Shown: positions 23,169 to 30,306 of the stretch, in pieces
Numbering within the stretch: the stretch's first letter is position 1
How the letters are laid out: the number at the start of each line of letters is the position of its first letter
IMG/VR virus record: IMGVR_UViG_3300029258_001738
Location: 1 to 39,364 of that record
Reading direction: 5' to 3' (one strand)
Length of the DNA stretch: 39,364 bases
Source of the DNA: a virus
Notes under the pieces: generated by a model
Told to the model about the DNA's origin: nothing
Seen by the model: the letters and a program-made list of their open reading frames with translations, nothing else
Database searches by the model: none
Translations under genes and position numbers: made by a program

Positions 23169-24221
23169 TCAATCCTTCCGCTTCCGTGGACCTGACAGGC
23201 GTTCGTGGCCCTTGCGTTTCACTTCCCCGACACGTTCCGCGAACTTCACGACGTCTTCTTCCGTGACGTAACTGTCAGCGATCACGGAACGCTTCAACTT
23301 CTGGCCGTTCGGGAATTCCGCCACGGCCGCCCCGCGAAAACTGGCCAGAAGCCGATTGTGAATTTCGGACTTCTTCGCTTCTATTTCCTTGATCGTGGCG
23401 CCGAGTTCTTTGTACTGCCACCACAGGGCTTCGTGGCTGTCATCCAGTTCCACCGCGTCCGTTTCCGCGTTGAATCCATACAGCGCCCGAATCGCCCCGG
23501 CTGTTCCATCGTGGGACCATTCCGGATCGGGGGGCGTCCCTGCCAGAATCTGTTCCATCAGATTCTTCCCCGACTGGATCAGCTGTTCGATGATGTCTTC
23601 GTTTCGGCGTATTGAATACACACGCAACTTCGAACCATCGAACAAGACCGGAAAGTCCACGCGGTCCCATCCCATGACCGCCATCTGCCAGTGCCCTTGC
23701 AACAAATACACCGTTGGCACCTGATCCGTTCCGTCTTCTCCAAACGCGTCTTCGCTGTCCCCGTGGGCGTCGTACATCCGCCACGTCGTACACTTACATT
23801 CAACGCCCCATTCTTCATCGCTTCCGTGTTCGTGAGCGATGCCGTCCGGAGTACACGCCATCCAGTCGTGTTCCGGATGGAAGAACATTGGTTCGTCCGA
23901 TTCCACTGCCACACCCATTCGCAGGGCGTAGGCGTCCAGGACGATAGGTTCCAGTTTCAGCCCGAACGCCATTCGTTCCTGTTGTTCGTCGGAAAATTCT
24001 TTCGACAGTTCGCCGCGTTTTTCCAGATACAGATGAAGGGGCGTCGAATACGGACTGAGCCCACACACGGCCGCCGCGTCTGAAGCCCCCAGCACCACTG
24101 GCCGCGTCGTCCGTGACACGTCCAGTGATCTCAACGCGTACCATTCATCCGTGTGTGGCATCGGGCCCGCTGTTGGGATGTGTGTCCGTGTCACTTCCGC
24201 CGTTTCAATCGTCGCGCTCAT
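23169..24221 (-). CDS. YqaJ-type recombinase exonuclease
   Basis: 350 aa. LGASDAAAVCGLSPYSTPLHLY near 44-65 (quoted in part), then CTPDGI with a catalytic Asp, VECKCT (E-x-K) and the GHWQMAVMGWD Gln motif define a lambda-exonuclease/YqaJ PD-(D/E)XK nuclease. It resects double-strand ends for RecT. The C-terminal 100 residues are helical and Lys-rich. ATGA overlap with the 57-aa gene upstream. Confidence 0.9.
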   Translation of the reverse strand: MSATIETAEVTRTHIPTAGPMPHTDEWYALRSLDVSRTTRPVVLGASDAAAVCGLSPYSTPLHLYLEKRGELSKEFSDEQQERMAFGLKLEPIVLDAYALRMGVAVESDEPMFFHPEHDWMACTPDGIAHEHGSDEEWGVECKCTTWRMYDAHGDSEDAFGEDGTDQVPTVYLLQGHWQMAVMGWDRVDFPVLFDGSKLRVYSIRRNEDIIEQLIQSGKNLMEQILAGTPPDPEWSHDGTAGAIRALYGFNAETDAVELDDSHEALWWQYKELGATIKEIEAKKSEIHNRLLASFRGAAVAEFPNGQKLKRSVIADSYVTEEDVVKFAERVGEVKRKGHERLSGPRKRKD

Positions 24222-24391
24222 TTTGCTTGCCTTTCAATCTCCGCGATGGCCGCTTCGTAGACGGCCTGACTGAGTCCGCGCCGCTTCACCAACTGAGCGA
24301 CTTTCAGAGAACGGACGAAGCCGGATTCAATGCCTTCAGTGTCATGGACCAGGCGGTCCACTTGTTCCTGTGTGGTGTCTGTGGTGTTCAC
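24218..24391 (-). CDS. Small helical hypothetical protein
   Basis: 57 aa from GTG 24391, whose GTGA overlap with the rusA stop decides the start. Helical with a possible HTH-like segment (VAQLVKRRGLSQAVYEAAI). No family recognised; tightly coupled on both sides to recombination genes. Confidence 0.55.
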   Translation of the reverse strand: MNTTDTTQEQVDRLVHDTEGIESGFVRSLKVAQLVKRRGLSQAVYEAAIAEIERQAK

Positions 24392-24855
24392 GCCGCTTCC
24401 ACCCGTATATGACAGCCCGGGAATTCCACCCGCGACGAATACAACTTCGAAGCCGACAGAACGACGACGCACGAATCGTCTTCAATCACCACTTGAGTCA
24501 GGGCGTCCAGGACGGCCCGTTCCAGTTTGTCCAGGTCCGGCTTCTTCGTGTGATGAACCGGGGCGGAACCCTTCATCGTGTCCGCGTTCCGGCCTGTTCC
24601 GAAATGGCTTTTCGGTCGTGGAAATCGGAACGCCAGTTCCACCTTCACCGCCCCGCGTATCTGTCGACACTGTTTCGCCGCCGCGTACTTCACCGCCGCC
24701 CGCCAGTCCTTCAGGGCCGCCCCGGCTGATTCGACCATCGTGGGTTGTTTCGCCCCGGGACGATTGAACGCCCGTTTGCTCCCTTGAGGCTTCGGGATGC
24801 CTGCCACGTCGAATTCGATGGGCCGCGTGGTCTGTGTCACTGTCGCTGTCGTCAT
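24388..24855 (-). CDS. rusA: RusA-type Holliday junction resolvase
   Basis: 155 aa. GIPKPQGSKRAF near the N-terminus and KPDLDKLERAVLDAL ... IEDDSCVV with the family Asp residues identify RusA, which cuts four-way junctions made during phage recombination. It forms a module with the exonuclease and RecT. A GAGAG-loop hairpin lies in its leader. Confidence 0.92.
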   Translation of the reverse strand: MTTATVTQTTRPIEFDVAGIPKPQGSKRAFNRPGAKQPTMVESAGAALKDWRAAVKYAAAKQCRQIRGAVKVELAFRFPRPKSHFGTGRNADTMKGSAPVHHTKKPDLDKLERAVLDALTQVVIEDDSCVVVLSASKLYSSRVEFPGCHIRVEAA

Positions 24856-24883
24856 CGGCCTTGCCTTGCTGATGTCTCAAAAT

Positions 24884-24900
24884 GCCGGTCTCTCACCGGC
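24884..24900 (-). promoter_or_regulatory. Leader hairpin with GAGAG loop
   Basis: Perfect 6-bp stem GCCGGT-GAGAG-ACCGGC followed by ATTTTGAGACA, 29 nt before the rusA start. Sister of the hairpins at 20228 and 16604. Confidence 0.5.
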
Positions 24901-24960
24901 CCGTTTGGTGTACTGGCGGGGAACCAGTCCTGGCCCAACTGCCCACGGCGAACCCGTTTG

Positions 24961-25185
24961 TTATTGCACCCGGTTCGGCGCCGCACCGTCCGCGTTTTCG
25001 TTGTGCCAACTGGATTCCAACACGTCTTCTGGAATTCCACCGATCAGTTCGTCCCGAACGATCCGGACATCCCGGGGCGCTTCGATCCCCAGGCGTACCG
25101 TTTCGCCCCGTATCTCACACACCGTCAACACGATGTCTTCCCCGATCTGGATCCGCTGTTCTGCCTTCCGTGATAAGATCAACAC
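24961..25185 (-). CDS. csrA: CsrA-family RNA-binding regulator
   Basis: 74 aa from GTG, with AAAGGAATCGAC upstream. LILSRKAEQRIQIG at the start and VRLGIEAPRDVRIVRDEL contain the conserved beta1 and beta5 residues including the RNA-binding Arg. CsrA dimers bind GGA hairpins in leaders and block or stabilise mRNAs. The extra 15 residues at the C-terminus are variable. A phage copy could redirect host translation or control the phage leaders with GAGAGA loops. Confidence 0.93.
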   Translation of the reverse strand: MLILSRKAEQRIQIGEDIVLTVCEIRGETVRLGIEAPRDVRIVRDELIGGIPEDVLESSWHNENADGAAPNRVQ

Positions 25186-25215
25186 GTCGATTCCTTTCGT
25201 GTTCGTGGTAGATGC

Positions 25216-25231
25216 CCGGGAACCGTCCCGG
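25216..25231 (-). promoter_or_regulatory. Hairpin before csrA
   Basis: Stem CCGGGA-CGGT-TCCCGG directly after the zinc-finger gene stop and 31 nt before the csrA start; followed by GCATCTACCA. It includes GGA in the stem base, so autoregulation by CsrA is conceivable. Confidence 0.4.
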
Positions 25232-25432
25232 TCATTTCTTCAATGCTTCCGCCAGCGCTGTCGTTCGGCGTGGCAACATCAGGCCCTGGCGGACCAGTAT
25301 TTCGAACGTGGTTTCGCCCCGTTTTTGCATCCGATAGGCGCTGTCGTAGCACCGCCGACACAGGCCCCGCGTGAATGGTTTTTCCAGACAATCACCGACC
25401 AGGCATGTCTTCCGTTTTCGTGATGAAATCAC
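25232..25432 (-). CDS. Small zinc-finger protein
   Basis: 66 aa from GTG (AAAGGGACGCGACA upstream). CLVGDC ... GLCRRCY gives four Cys spaced C-x4-C-x11-C-x2-C, a zinc ribbon like those of short phage DNA-binding proteins. The remainder is basic. First gene of the early minus operon, directly behind the promoter at 25487-25515, so an early regulator is plausible. Confidence 0.7.
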   Translation of the reverse strand: MISSRKRKTCLVGDCLEKPFTRGLCRRCYDSAYRMQKRGETTFEILVRQGLMLPRRTTALAEALKK

Positions 25433-25486
25433 TGTCGCGTCCCTTTGGGTTGTTTTGTGTCACTGATGCCAGTGTCGTCATTACGT

Positions 25487-25515
25487 CTATAAATACAAGA
25501 CCATAACGATCACAA
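25487..25515 (-). promoter_or_regulatory. Candidate early leftward promoter
   Basis: TTGTGA at 25515-25510, 17-bp spacer, TTATAG at 25492-25487, about 55 bp before the first early gene. The AT-rich block TATTTATAG is unusual in this GC-rich genome. Confidence 0.5.
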
Positions 25516-25525
25516 TTCTGTGATC
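25508..25525. promoter_or_regulatory. Palindromic operator overlapping the early -35
   Basis: GATCACA-ATTC-TGTGATC, a 7-bp inverted repeat with 4-bp centre, covers the -35 hexamer, so a bound dimer would block the early promoter. Confidence 0.55.
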
Positions 25526-25576
25526 TTAACGTCCATGAACGCGTTCTTGTGACGTAACCCCAGCCCCTGTCGTGGC

Positions 25577-25604
25577 TTGTGTTCGTTTCGGTTTTTTGTA
25601 GGAT
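25577..25604 (+). promoter_or_regulatory. Candidate rightward promoter
   Basis: TTGTGT, 16-bp T-rich spacer, TAGGAT, 50 bp before the 84-aa gene; divergent from the early promoter. Weak but the only candidate for the three plus-strand genes. Confidence 0.3.
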
Positions 25605-25654
25605 TGTGGCGGTTTTTGCTTCCCACAGGGTTCTGGCAATGTTGCGATAACATC

Positions 25655-25909
25655 ATGGCAAACAAACAGCCCACAGCTTCTGAGAAGCGATACGGGTCCG
25701 TCTCTGCCGATGACCTGGACCAGCTGGCCGCCCGAATGGAAGATCTGGCCGCGAATGTCCGGGGCCATGCGAACAGCATGAGAGAACTACGCCTGGACAC
25801 GATCCGGATTGACGGGGCCACGAAGTGGGATCGGGGTGTAGAATTGCTGGCCGACTACTTTGGCAACATCACGAAACGTCTGGCCGTCGCCAAGATGGTG
25901 AAGAAGTAG
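25655..25909 (+). CDS. Hypothetical protein, paralogue A
   Basis: 84 aa from ATG 25655 (earlier in-frame codons are Phe/Trp-rich leader DNA). EKRYGSVSADDLDQL, EDLAANV and IDGATKWDRGVELLADYFGNI align with the second plus-strand protein at 26143-26418. Helical, no known domain; the invariant IDGATKW-RG-ELL core is probably functional. First gene of a three-gene plus-strand unit opposite the early operon, a place typical of lysogeny or superinfection genes. Confidence 0.65.
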   Translation: MANKQPTASEKRYGSVSADDLDQLAARMEDLAANVRGHANSMRELRLDTIRIDGATKWDRGVELLADYFGNITKRLAVAKMVKK

Positions 25910-25929
25910 CCAACACGAAAGGAAACCCC

Positions 25930-26127
25930 ATGTTGTATCTGGTTGCCCTGTTTATTCCCGGCCTGGCGATGATCCTGGCGGGTCGTGTCCTGTCCGGCGT
26001 GGCCTGTGCTGTTCTTCAATTGACACTGATTGGCTGGATCCCCGCCACGCTGTGGGCGTTCTTCGTTGTCATGGAACACAACAACGGAAAACGAATGGAC
26101 CAGATGGTCGCACAATTGCGGCGTTAG
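25930..26127 (+). CDS. Pmp3/YqaE-like small membrane protein
   Basis: 65 aa with CGAAAGGAAACCCC before ATG. Two spans: residues 2-20 and a second span with the LIGWIPATLWAFFVV signature of the Pmp3/YqaE (UPF0057) family, then a basic tail. Members sit in the cytoplasmic membrane and affect membrane potential or stress tolerance. In a lysogen it could alter the envelope, for example against superinfection; inferred. Confidence 0.75.
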   Translation: MLYLVALFIPGLAMILAGRVLSGVACAVLQLTLIGWIPATLWAFFVVMEHNNGKRMDQMVAQLRR

Positions 26128-26142
26128 AATTCACCGTGAACC

Positions 26143-26418
26143 ATGCCAAAGAAGAAGCCCCCGAAGAAACACGCGCCGACAGAGAAACGGCGCGGAAGCG
26201 TCACGCGTGAAGATCTTGAAACATGCCGTGACGATCTGGAAGACCTGGCCGCTGGCATCAGCGCGGCGCTGACATCCGCGAAAAAACTGAAGTCCCCCAC
26301 CTTCGATATCGATGGGGCCACGAAGTGGGAACGCGGGTTCGAACTGCTGAATCAGTACATCAACAACGTGAACCGAAGCCTGCGCGATTCACTGGCCGCC
26401 GAACGCCGTAACCGCTGA
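26143..26418 (+). CDS. Hypothetical protein, paralogue B
   Basis: 91 aa. Lys/Pro-rich N-terminus, then EKRRGSVTREDLE, EDLAAGI and IDGATKWERGFELLNQYINN, clearly related to paralogue A, with a basic end AERRNR. Diverged duplicate flanking the Pmp3-like gene. The ribosome-binding site is weak, as for paralogue A. Confidence 0.65.
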   Translation: MPKKKPPKKHAPTEKRRGSVTREDLETCRDDLEDLAAGISAALTSAKKLKSPTFDIDGATKWERGFELLNQYINNVNRSLRDSLAAERRNR

Positions 26419-26490
26419 CAAACGTAGCGAATGAAGCCCCACACACCCATAACACGAATCCGCCCAGCGTTTCAGCCTGATTCCTGCGCA

Positions 26491-26532
26491 CTCTTAATCA
26501 GTAGGTTGAAGGTTCGATTCCTTCTGGGAGCA
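26491..26532 (+). other. Phage attachment core: 3' half of a tRNA-Lys (CTT) gene
   Basis: From the anticodon loop CTCTTAA (anticodon CTT) through the variable loop and a T arm GAAGG-TTCGATT-CCTTC to the acceptor strand TGGGAGC and A73, without CCA. The bases before it do not pair with the anticodon stem and no 5' half exists, so identity with a tRNA begins in the anticodon loop, the usual crossover region for tyrosine integrases. It lies 150 bp from the integrase. Phage genes on both sides mark it as attP rather than attL/attR. Confidence 0.75.
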
Positions 26533-26560
26533 ATAATAAAAACGCCAACCACTGACACCG

Positions 26561-26586
26561 CCCCGCCTGTTTTGCGGGGTTTTTGT
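26561..26586 (+). terminator. Rho-independent terminator
   Basis: CCCCGC-ctgtttt-GCGGGG followed by TTTTTG. It ends transcription from the plus-strand genes, and after integration would serve the reconstituted tRNA. Confidence 0.8.
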
Positions 26587-26601
26587 TTCGTTTGTGTTTT
26601 G

Positions 26602-26621
26602 TTGTCACAACATTCTGACAA
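26602..26621 (+). promoter_or_regulatory. Operator pair before the integrase
   Basis: TTGTCACAA at 26602 and TTCTGACAA at 26613, again 11 bp apart, and overall only two changes from the late-leader pair (read on the minus strand). 60 bp before the integrase start, overlapping a plausible TTGTCA -35. Confidence 0.55.
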
Positions 26622-26680
26622 GGTTTTTACAAGACGAACCGGCCCACGGAATTTCGGCCCACTGTAGCGAAAGCGTAGCA

Positions 26681-27868
26681 ATGACACAGAAGATGCGCCT
26701 GAACAAACGGAACATTCAGAAGATTCCCACCCCCGACACAGGCCGTGTCTATCACCACGACGATCAGCTTCGGGGCTTCACAATCTGTGCCACGGCCGCT
26801 GGTGGGCGAATCTGGACACTCTACCGACGCGTGAACGGAACGCCGGTTCGTTTGTCGCTGGGAAGATATCCGGACCTGTCCCCGGATGACGCTCGGAAGA
26901 TGTGCCTGGACAAGCTGGGCCAGATCGCCCGGGGAGAAGATCCCCGAACACGCCCCACACGCTCCACGATTACGCTGGGGGATCTGTTCGCGCAGTACAT
27001 GGACGAACACGCCCGGCCGATGAAGAAGTCCGCCGACGAAGACCAGGCCGTCTTCCAGCGATACCTGGAACCCTACGCGAACCGCCCCCTGGACCAGTTC
27101 ACCCGCCAGACTGTCCGCCAGATCCACCTGAAGATGAAGCCCACACCGTTCGCCGCGAATCGAATGCTGTCCCTGGTGTCTAAGGTCTTCCGGTTCGCCG
27201 CGTACGACGCCGAAATCTTCCACGGAGAAAACCCCGCGACTGGCGTGGCCCGCTATCCTGAGAAGCCACGAACACGGTTCCTGACACTGGACGAAATCCC
27301 CCGGTTCTACGATGCGCTACGGAAGGAAAAACCCCTGTTTCGTGACTTCTTTCTGATGTGCCTCTACACCGGGGCCCGGAAGACGGACGTTCTGAAGATG
27401 CGGGGGGAACAGGTCAATCTGGATCATCACCTGTGGACGATTCCGAACCCGAAGAACGGGGAAGAAACGATCATCCATCTACCACTTCGGGCCGTGGAGA
27501 TACTACGCGCGAAGCCCCGCCGTGGCTGGATCTTCCCCAGCCCGGGGCCGAAATCGTCCGGGGGACCGTTGAAAGACCCGAAGACAGCGTGGAACCGGAT
27601 TCGTGAACGATCCGGCCTTCACGATCTCCGGATCCATGACCTGCGCCGTTCGTTGGGCAGCTGGCAAGCCATCCAGGGCGCCAGTCTGCCAGTGATCGGG
27701 AAAAGTCTGGGCCACAAGTCGCTGAAGTCCACCGAAATCTACGCCCGACTGTGCCTTGATCCCGTCAGGGATTCCGTGAACGCCGCCCTGGTCGATTTCA
27801 ACCGACTGACGGAAGATCCAGCGACTTCTGACGATCCCATGTCAGGCGAGCGTTCCCCCGCCGAATGA
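26681..27868 (+). CDS. int: Tyrosine integrase
   Basis: 395 aa from ATG 26681 (AGCGAAAGCG upstream; an earlier ATG would put the operator pair in the coding sequence). N-terminal arm-binding region with the RGFTICATAAGGRIWTLYRR strands of DUF4102-type integrases (quoted in part), core-binding domain about 98-180, catalytic domain with R233 (TGARKTD), K258, H319-x-x-R322, H345 and Y354 (TEIYAR). Catalyses attP x attB recombination at tRNA-Lys. Confidence 0.95.
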   Translation: MTQKMRLNKRNIQKIPTPDTGRVYHHDDQLRGFTICATAAGGRIWTLYRRVNGTPVRLSLGRYPDLSPDDARKMCLDKLGQIARGEDPRTRPTRSTITLGDLFAQYMDEHARPMKKSADEDQAVFQRYLEPYANRPLDQFTRQTVRQIHLKMKPTPFAANRMLSLVSKVFRFAAYDAEIFHGENPATGVARYPEKPRTRFLTLDEIPRFYDALRKEKPLFRDFFLMCLYTGARKTDVLKMRGEQVNLDHHLWTIPNPKNGEETIIHLPLRAVEILRAKPRRGWIFPSPGPKSSGGPLKDPKTAWNRIRERSGLHDLRIHDLRRSLGSWQAIQGASLPVIGKSLGHKSLKSTEIYARLCLDPVRDSVNAALVDFNRLTEDPATSDDPMSGERSPAE

Positions 27869-28019
27869 CCGTCCGTCCGGTTTCGTTAATTGCGTTGTAC
27901 CCCATCACAAACGCCTTCGCTTTCGCCAGGGATCGCTTCACGTCAAGATCGACCGACACAAATAATGGCCGGGCCGATGCACGGTCTGTGGTAACAACAT
28001 AACACTTCAGGTTCTTCAT
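27798..28019 (-). CDS. Small basic hypothetical protein
   Basis: 73 aa, good ribosome-binding site (AAGGAAAA, 8 nt before ATG). MKNLKCYVVTTDRAS..FVSVDLDVKR looks like a short beta-alpha protein; C-terminus basic. The 3' end overlaps the integrase gene antisense by 71 nt, so its transcript could also dampen int expression. Function unknown. Confidence 0.6.
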   Translation of the reverse strand: MKNLKCYVVTTDRASARPLFVSVDLDVKRSLAKAKAFVMGYNAINETGRTVIRRGNARLTWDRQKSLDLPSVG

Positions 28020-28021
28020 CT

Positions 28022-28162
28022 ATGTTTTCCTTCGTCTTGAAGTTAATTCGATGGGAATACTGGGGGCGACGACCGACGCCCGCCCAGTTGGTTCTGGCCA
28101 TAGTGGTGGCGCTGCTGGTGTTCCGATGGATTACTGAGCGCGCACCGGGGACCAGGGATTGA
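28022..28162 (+). CDS. Possible 46-aa single-span membrane protein
   Basis: Starts 2 nt from, and divergent to, the previous gene. N-terminal MFSFVLKLIRWEYWGRR, then a hydrophobic PAQLVLAIVVALLVFRWI span and a short polar end. No clear ribosome-binding site, so possibly a chance frame. Confidence 0.25.
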   Translation: MFSFVLKLIRWEYWGRRPTPAQLVLAIVVALLVFRWITERAPGTRD

Positions 28163-28329
28163 CCATAGAAACCAGACCGAGGTTAGCCGGGGATAACACC
28201 GGCCCAGTGCCGGCCAAAGTGTTCGCGGAACATTCCTACACTCATCCCGTGATGGGATGATGTGCCGAGTAGAAATGAGAGTTGACAGTCCACGAAAACC
28301 ACCTTCAGTGAAGTGATGCTGAGCCCTGA

Positions 28330-28338
28330 AATATAGCA
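28330..28338 (-). promoter_or_regulatory. Candidate extended -10 promoter
   Basis: TGC-TATATT on the minus strand, no good -35. It would give the 73-aa gene a roughly 300-nt structured leader. Confidence 0.3.
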
Positions 28339-28398
28339 CACAGGGCCGGGATGTTTCACGAACTGTTTTTGCGTTTTTCGTGGTTCGGCTCTTCCTAT

Positions 28399-28424
28399 TT
28401 CCGCCCACAACATCCTGGGCGGAA
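28399..28424 (-). terminator. Stem-loop at the end of the tail operon
   Basis: Perfect 9-bp stem TTCCGCCCA/TGGGCGGAA with 8-nt loop, 17 nt after the last tail gene stop. No U tract, so termination or 3'-end protection is an inference. Confidence 0.45.
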
Positions 28425-28440
28425 CACCTGTCCATGTGGA

Positions 28441-29202
28441 CTACGCAGTGTCCTTCGCGTTCGCTTCTCTCACCGTGGCCGATCCGGTAATCACGGTGAC
28501 GGGCGTGTCGTCTCCGATCCAGATCCGGACGTCATATAGCCATTCTTCCACCGTCACCGTGGATGTGTCGTCAGCCGCCACTTCGATGACGATTGTAGTC
28601 TTCCCGGTTTCCGCGTCGTGTGTGATGTCGTCCGGGTCGATCGTGCCTGTGATCTCCCCGGGGTTCCCGTAAACGTGCCGGAAGCCACACACCAACGCCG
28701 TGACACTCCCGTCCTTCAGTTGATCGAACAGAACTTCGTCAGGATCATCCTGGACCAGTTCGATCGCGTTCCCGGCCGCCTTCGTGTGGGCATCGCCTTT
28801 CACCATGGCGATGATACCACCCGGAAGAACATTCTCGACCACGACGCCGCCGCTACTGATGGCCGCCAGGAAAGAAGCCGTCTTGTTCGGCAACACCGCG
28901 ACACAATGCCAAGCGGTCTTGTAGTCCACGCCGCCGAATCGCGCCTTCTCTTCGAACGTGAAGATGTCGCCTTCTTCCGGTGTCTCTGGTGGTGGGTATT
29001 CGAACTGATAGACGCCGGTTTCCAGTTTTTCCCGGCTATAGTCTTCATCGTCGAAGTATTCGTTCGGCTGTTCTACTCCGTTTTTCCAGATCCGCAAACT
29101 GACCGTAGATTCCGAATCTTCCAACACGCCAGCGCTGTTTACTGTGCGCGCCTGCCACTTCAGACTGTTTCCTGCCACCAGAATTGTTGGTCGTTCGCTC
29201 AT
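28441..29202 (-). CDS. Tail/fibre-associated protein
   Basis: 253 aa. Beta-rich N-terminal domain (SLKWQARTVNS..TVSLRIWKNG) with an EYPPPETPEEGD turn. Middle contains VLPNKTASFLAAI. C-terminal about 90 residues (VTGTIDPDD..TTIVIEVAADDTS..WLYDVRIWIGDDTP) resemble BppU-like fibre attachment domains and the C-terminal half of the protein at 7366-8046. Last gene of the tail operon. Confidence 0.6.
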   Translation of the reverse strand: MSERPTILVAGNSLKWQARTVNSAGVLEDSESTVSLRIWKNGVEQPNEYFDDEDYSREKLETGVYQFEYPPPETPEEGDIFTFEEKARFGGVDYKTAWHCVAVLPNKTASFLAAISSGGVVVENVLPGGIIAMVKGDAHTKAAGNAIELVQDDPDEVLFDQLKDGSVTALVCGFRHVYGNPGEITGTIDPDDITHDAETGKTTIVIEVAADDTSTVTVEEWLYDVRIWIGDDTPVTVITGSATVREANAKDTA

Positions 29203-30305
29203 CGTATTCTTCCTTGCTGAAATGGATCATAGACACCGCCGCCGCTGTTATTCGCAGGCATCGCCCCCACGGACCCGCCGTATCGTCCAGCTGTGGCACC
29301 GGCCGCCGCCGCGACTAAACGAAAATCTCCGGATCCTGCGTTTACGTAGTCGGTTTCCGGGCCACCGTCGTCTGTCGTGACTTCACTACTGACTTCCGGG
29401 GCACAATTCACGCGGGGCGTGGTGACATCCCGAAGCCGATTGAATTCTTCCAACGTGACCAGATCCCCGCCCGTGTAGGCGTTGTTGATCCAGTTCACAC
29501 AGTCCGTGACGTGATTGTGTGAAAACTTCAGGGGCGAATCCACGTCTGTGACAGACGCGTCGATCTTCACCGCCGAACGTAGCCCGTGGAACGTACAATG
29601 ACTGATCACCATCATTCGATTCGCCGAAAGGCTGGAATTGATGTGGATGCCGTCACAACCCGTGGAACCATAGAACACACACGCTTCCGCGTTCACATAG
29701 TTGGCTTCTACCAGCGCCGCATCGGAAGCCCCGCCTTCAAATCGGCATCCGATCAGATCGTTGTCCGCATCAAACAGCGCTAGTGGGCCGTGTGTGGCTT
29801 CCGTGTTCACCAGATCACAGTTCATCATTGTGATGAAGTTGTCCGCGTACACACACGAACAGGCCGTGGAATCGCTTCTGTTTTCAATGCGGACGTTCCG
29901 GAAAATCGTTCGGTCTCCGGAAATCAGCCCGACCACACGCGTCGAAATCGTTCCGATCATCGACAGGTTCTGCAAGATGGTGTACCCGTTCGGGATCAGC
30001 GGGCCGTTCATCGTGAACGAAGGAAAATTCGTCGTTTGTAGCTTCCCAGTCGCCGCTACACGCGTCCCATCGTCCAGGTCTCCAATTGTTGCGTTGTACC
30101 CACGCCAGACCGAGTATTGTGTCGACGTCCCCACCGCTGGCAGTGTCTGTGACTCCACAGTGTAAGCGCCGCCCGCCTTAATGTTCACGCGGTCCCCTGT
30201 TGCCACATTCGCGACCGCTTCCGCGAACGTCCACGCGGTCCCTTCCGTTAGACCATCGCCGCCGCCTGTGGCCTGTGGTGTGACGTACTTTTCAGCGTAT
30301 GCCAT
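29199..30305 (-). CDS. Right-handed beta-helix virion protein
   Basis: 368 aa from ATG 30305, just after the stop of the previous gene with GAAGAAG as binding site; a longer frame would overlap it by 130 nt with basic nonsense sequence. AYAEKYVTPQATGGGDGLTEG... then repeated short rungs (TILQNLSMIGT, TIFRNVRIENRS, MMNCDLVNTEA, DLIGCRFEGG, MVISHCTFHGLRSA). This is the pectate-lyase-type solenoid of tailspikes and depolymerases. Likely binds or cleaves surface polysaccharide. Confidence 0.75.
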   Translation of the reverse strand: MAYAEKYVTPQATGGGDGLTEGTAWTFAEAVANVATGDRVNIKAGGAYTVESQTLPAVGTSTQYSVWRGYNATIGDLDDGTRVAATGKLQTTNFPSFTMNGPLIPNGYTILQNLSMIGTISTRVVGLISGDRTIFRNVRIENRSDSTACSCVYADNFITMMNCDLVNTEATHGPLALFDADNDLIGCRFEGGASDAALVEANYVNAEACVFYGSTGCDGIHINSSLSANRMMVISHCTFHGLRSAVKIDASVTDVDSPLKFSHNHVTDCVNWINNAYTGGDLVTLEEFNRLRDVTTPRVNCAPEVSSEVTTDDGGPETDYVNAGSGDFRLVAAAAGATAGRYGGSVGAMPANNSGGGVYDPFQQGRIR

Positions 30306-30306
30306 G

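Larger units (their letters stand above)
28163..28440. other. Gene-poor spacer between tail operon and integrase region
   Basis: 278 bp; with the minus gene at 27798-28019 it forms a boundary region. Contains stems CCGGC/GCCGG and TCATCCC/GGGATGA (around 28243-28262) and a CACGAA/TTCGTG arm pair around T-rich DNA near 28353-28380. A 76-codon minus frame here is Cys/His-rich and not protein-like. Possible small RNA or 5' leader. Confidence 0.4.

Noticed and set aside
28399-28424. Strong rho-independent terminator
   Set aside because: The stem is perfect but no T run follows in either direction; kept only as a stem-loop of uncertain role.
28183-28435. Two minus-strand frames of 76 and 130 codons between integrase region and tail operon
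   Set aside because: They overlap each other in different frames, are rich in Cys/His/Arg and cross several hairpins; no start signal.
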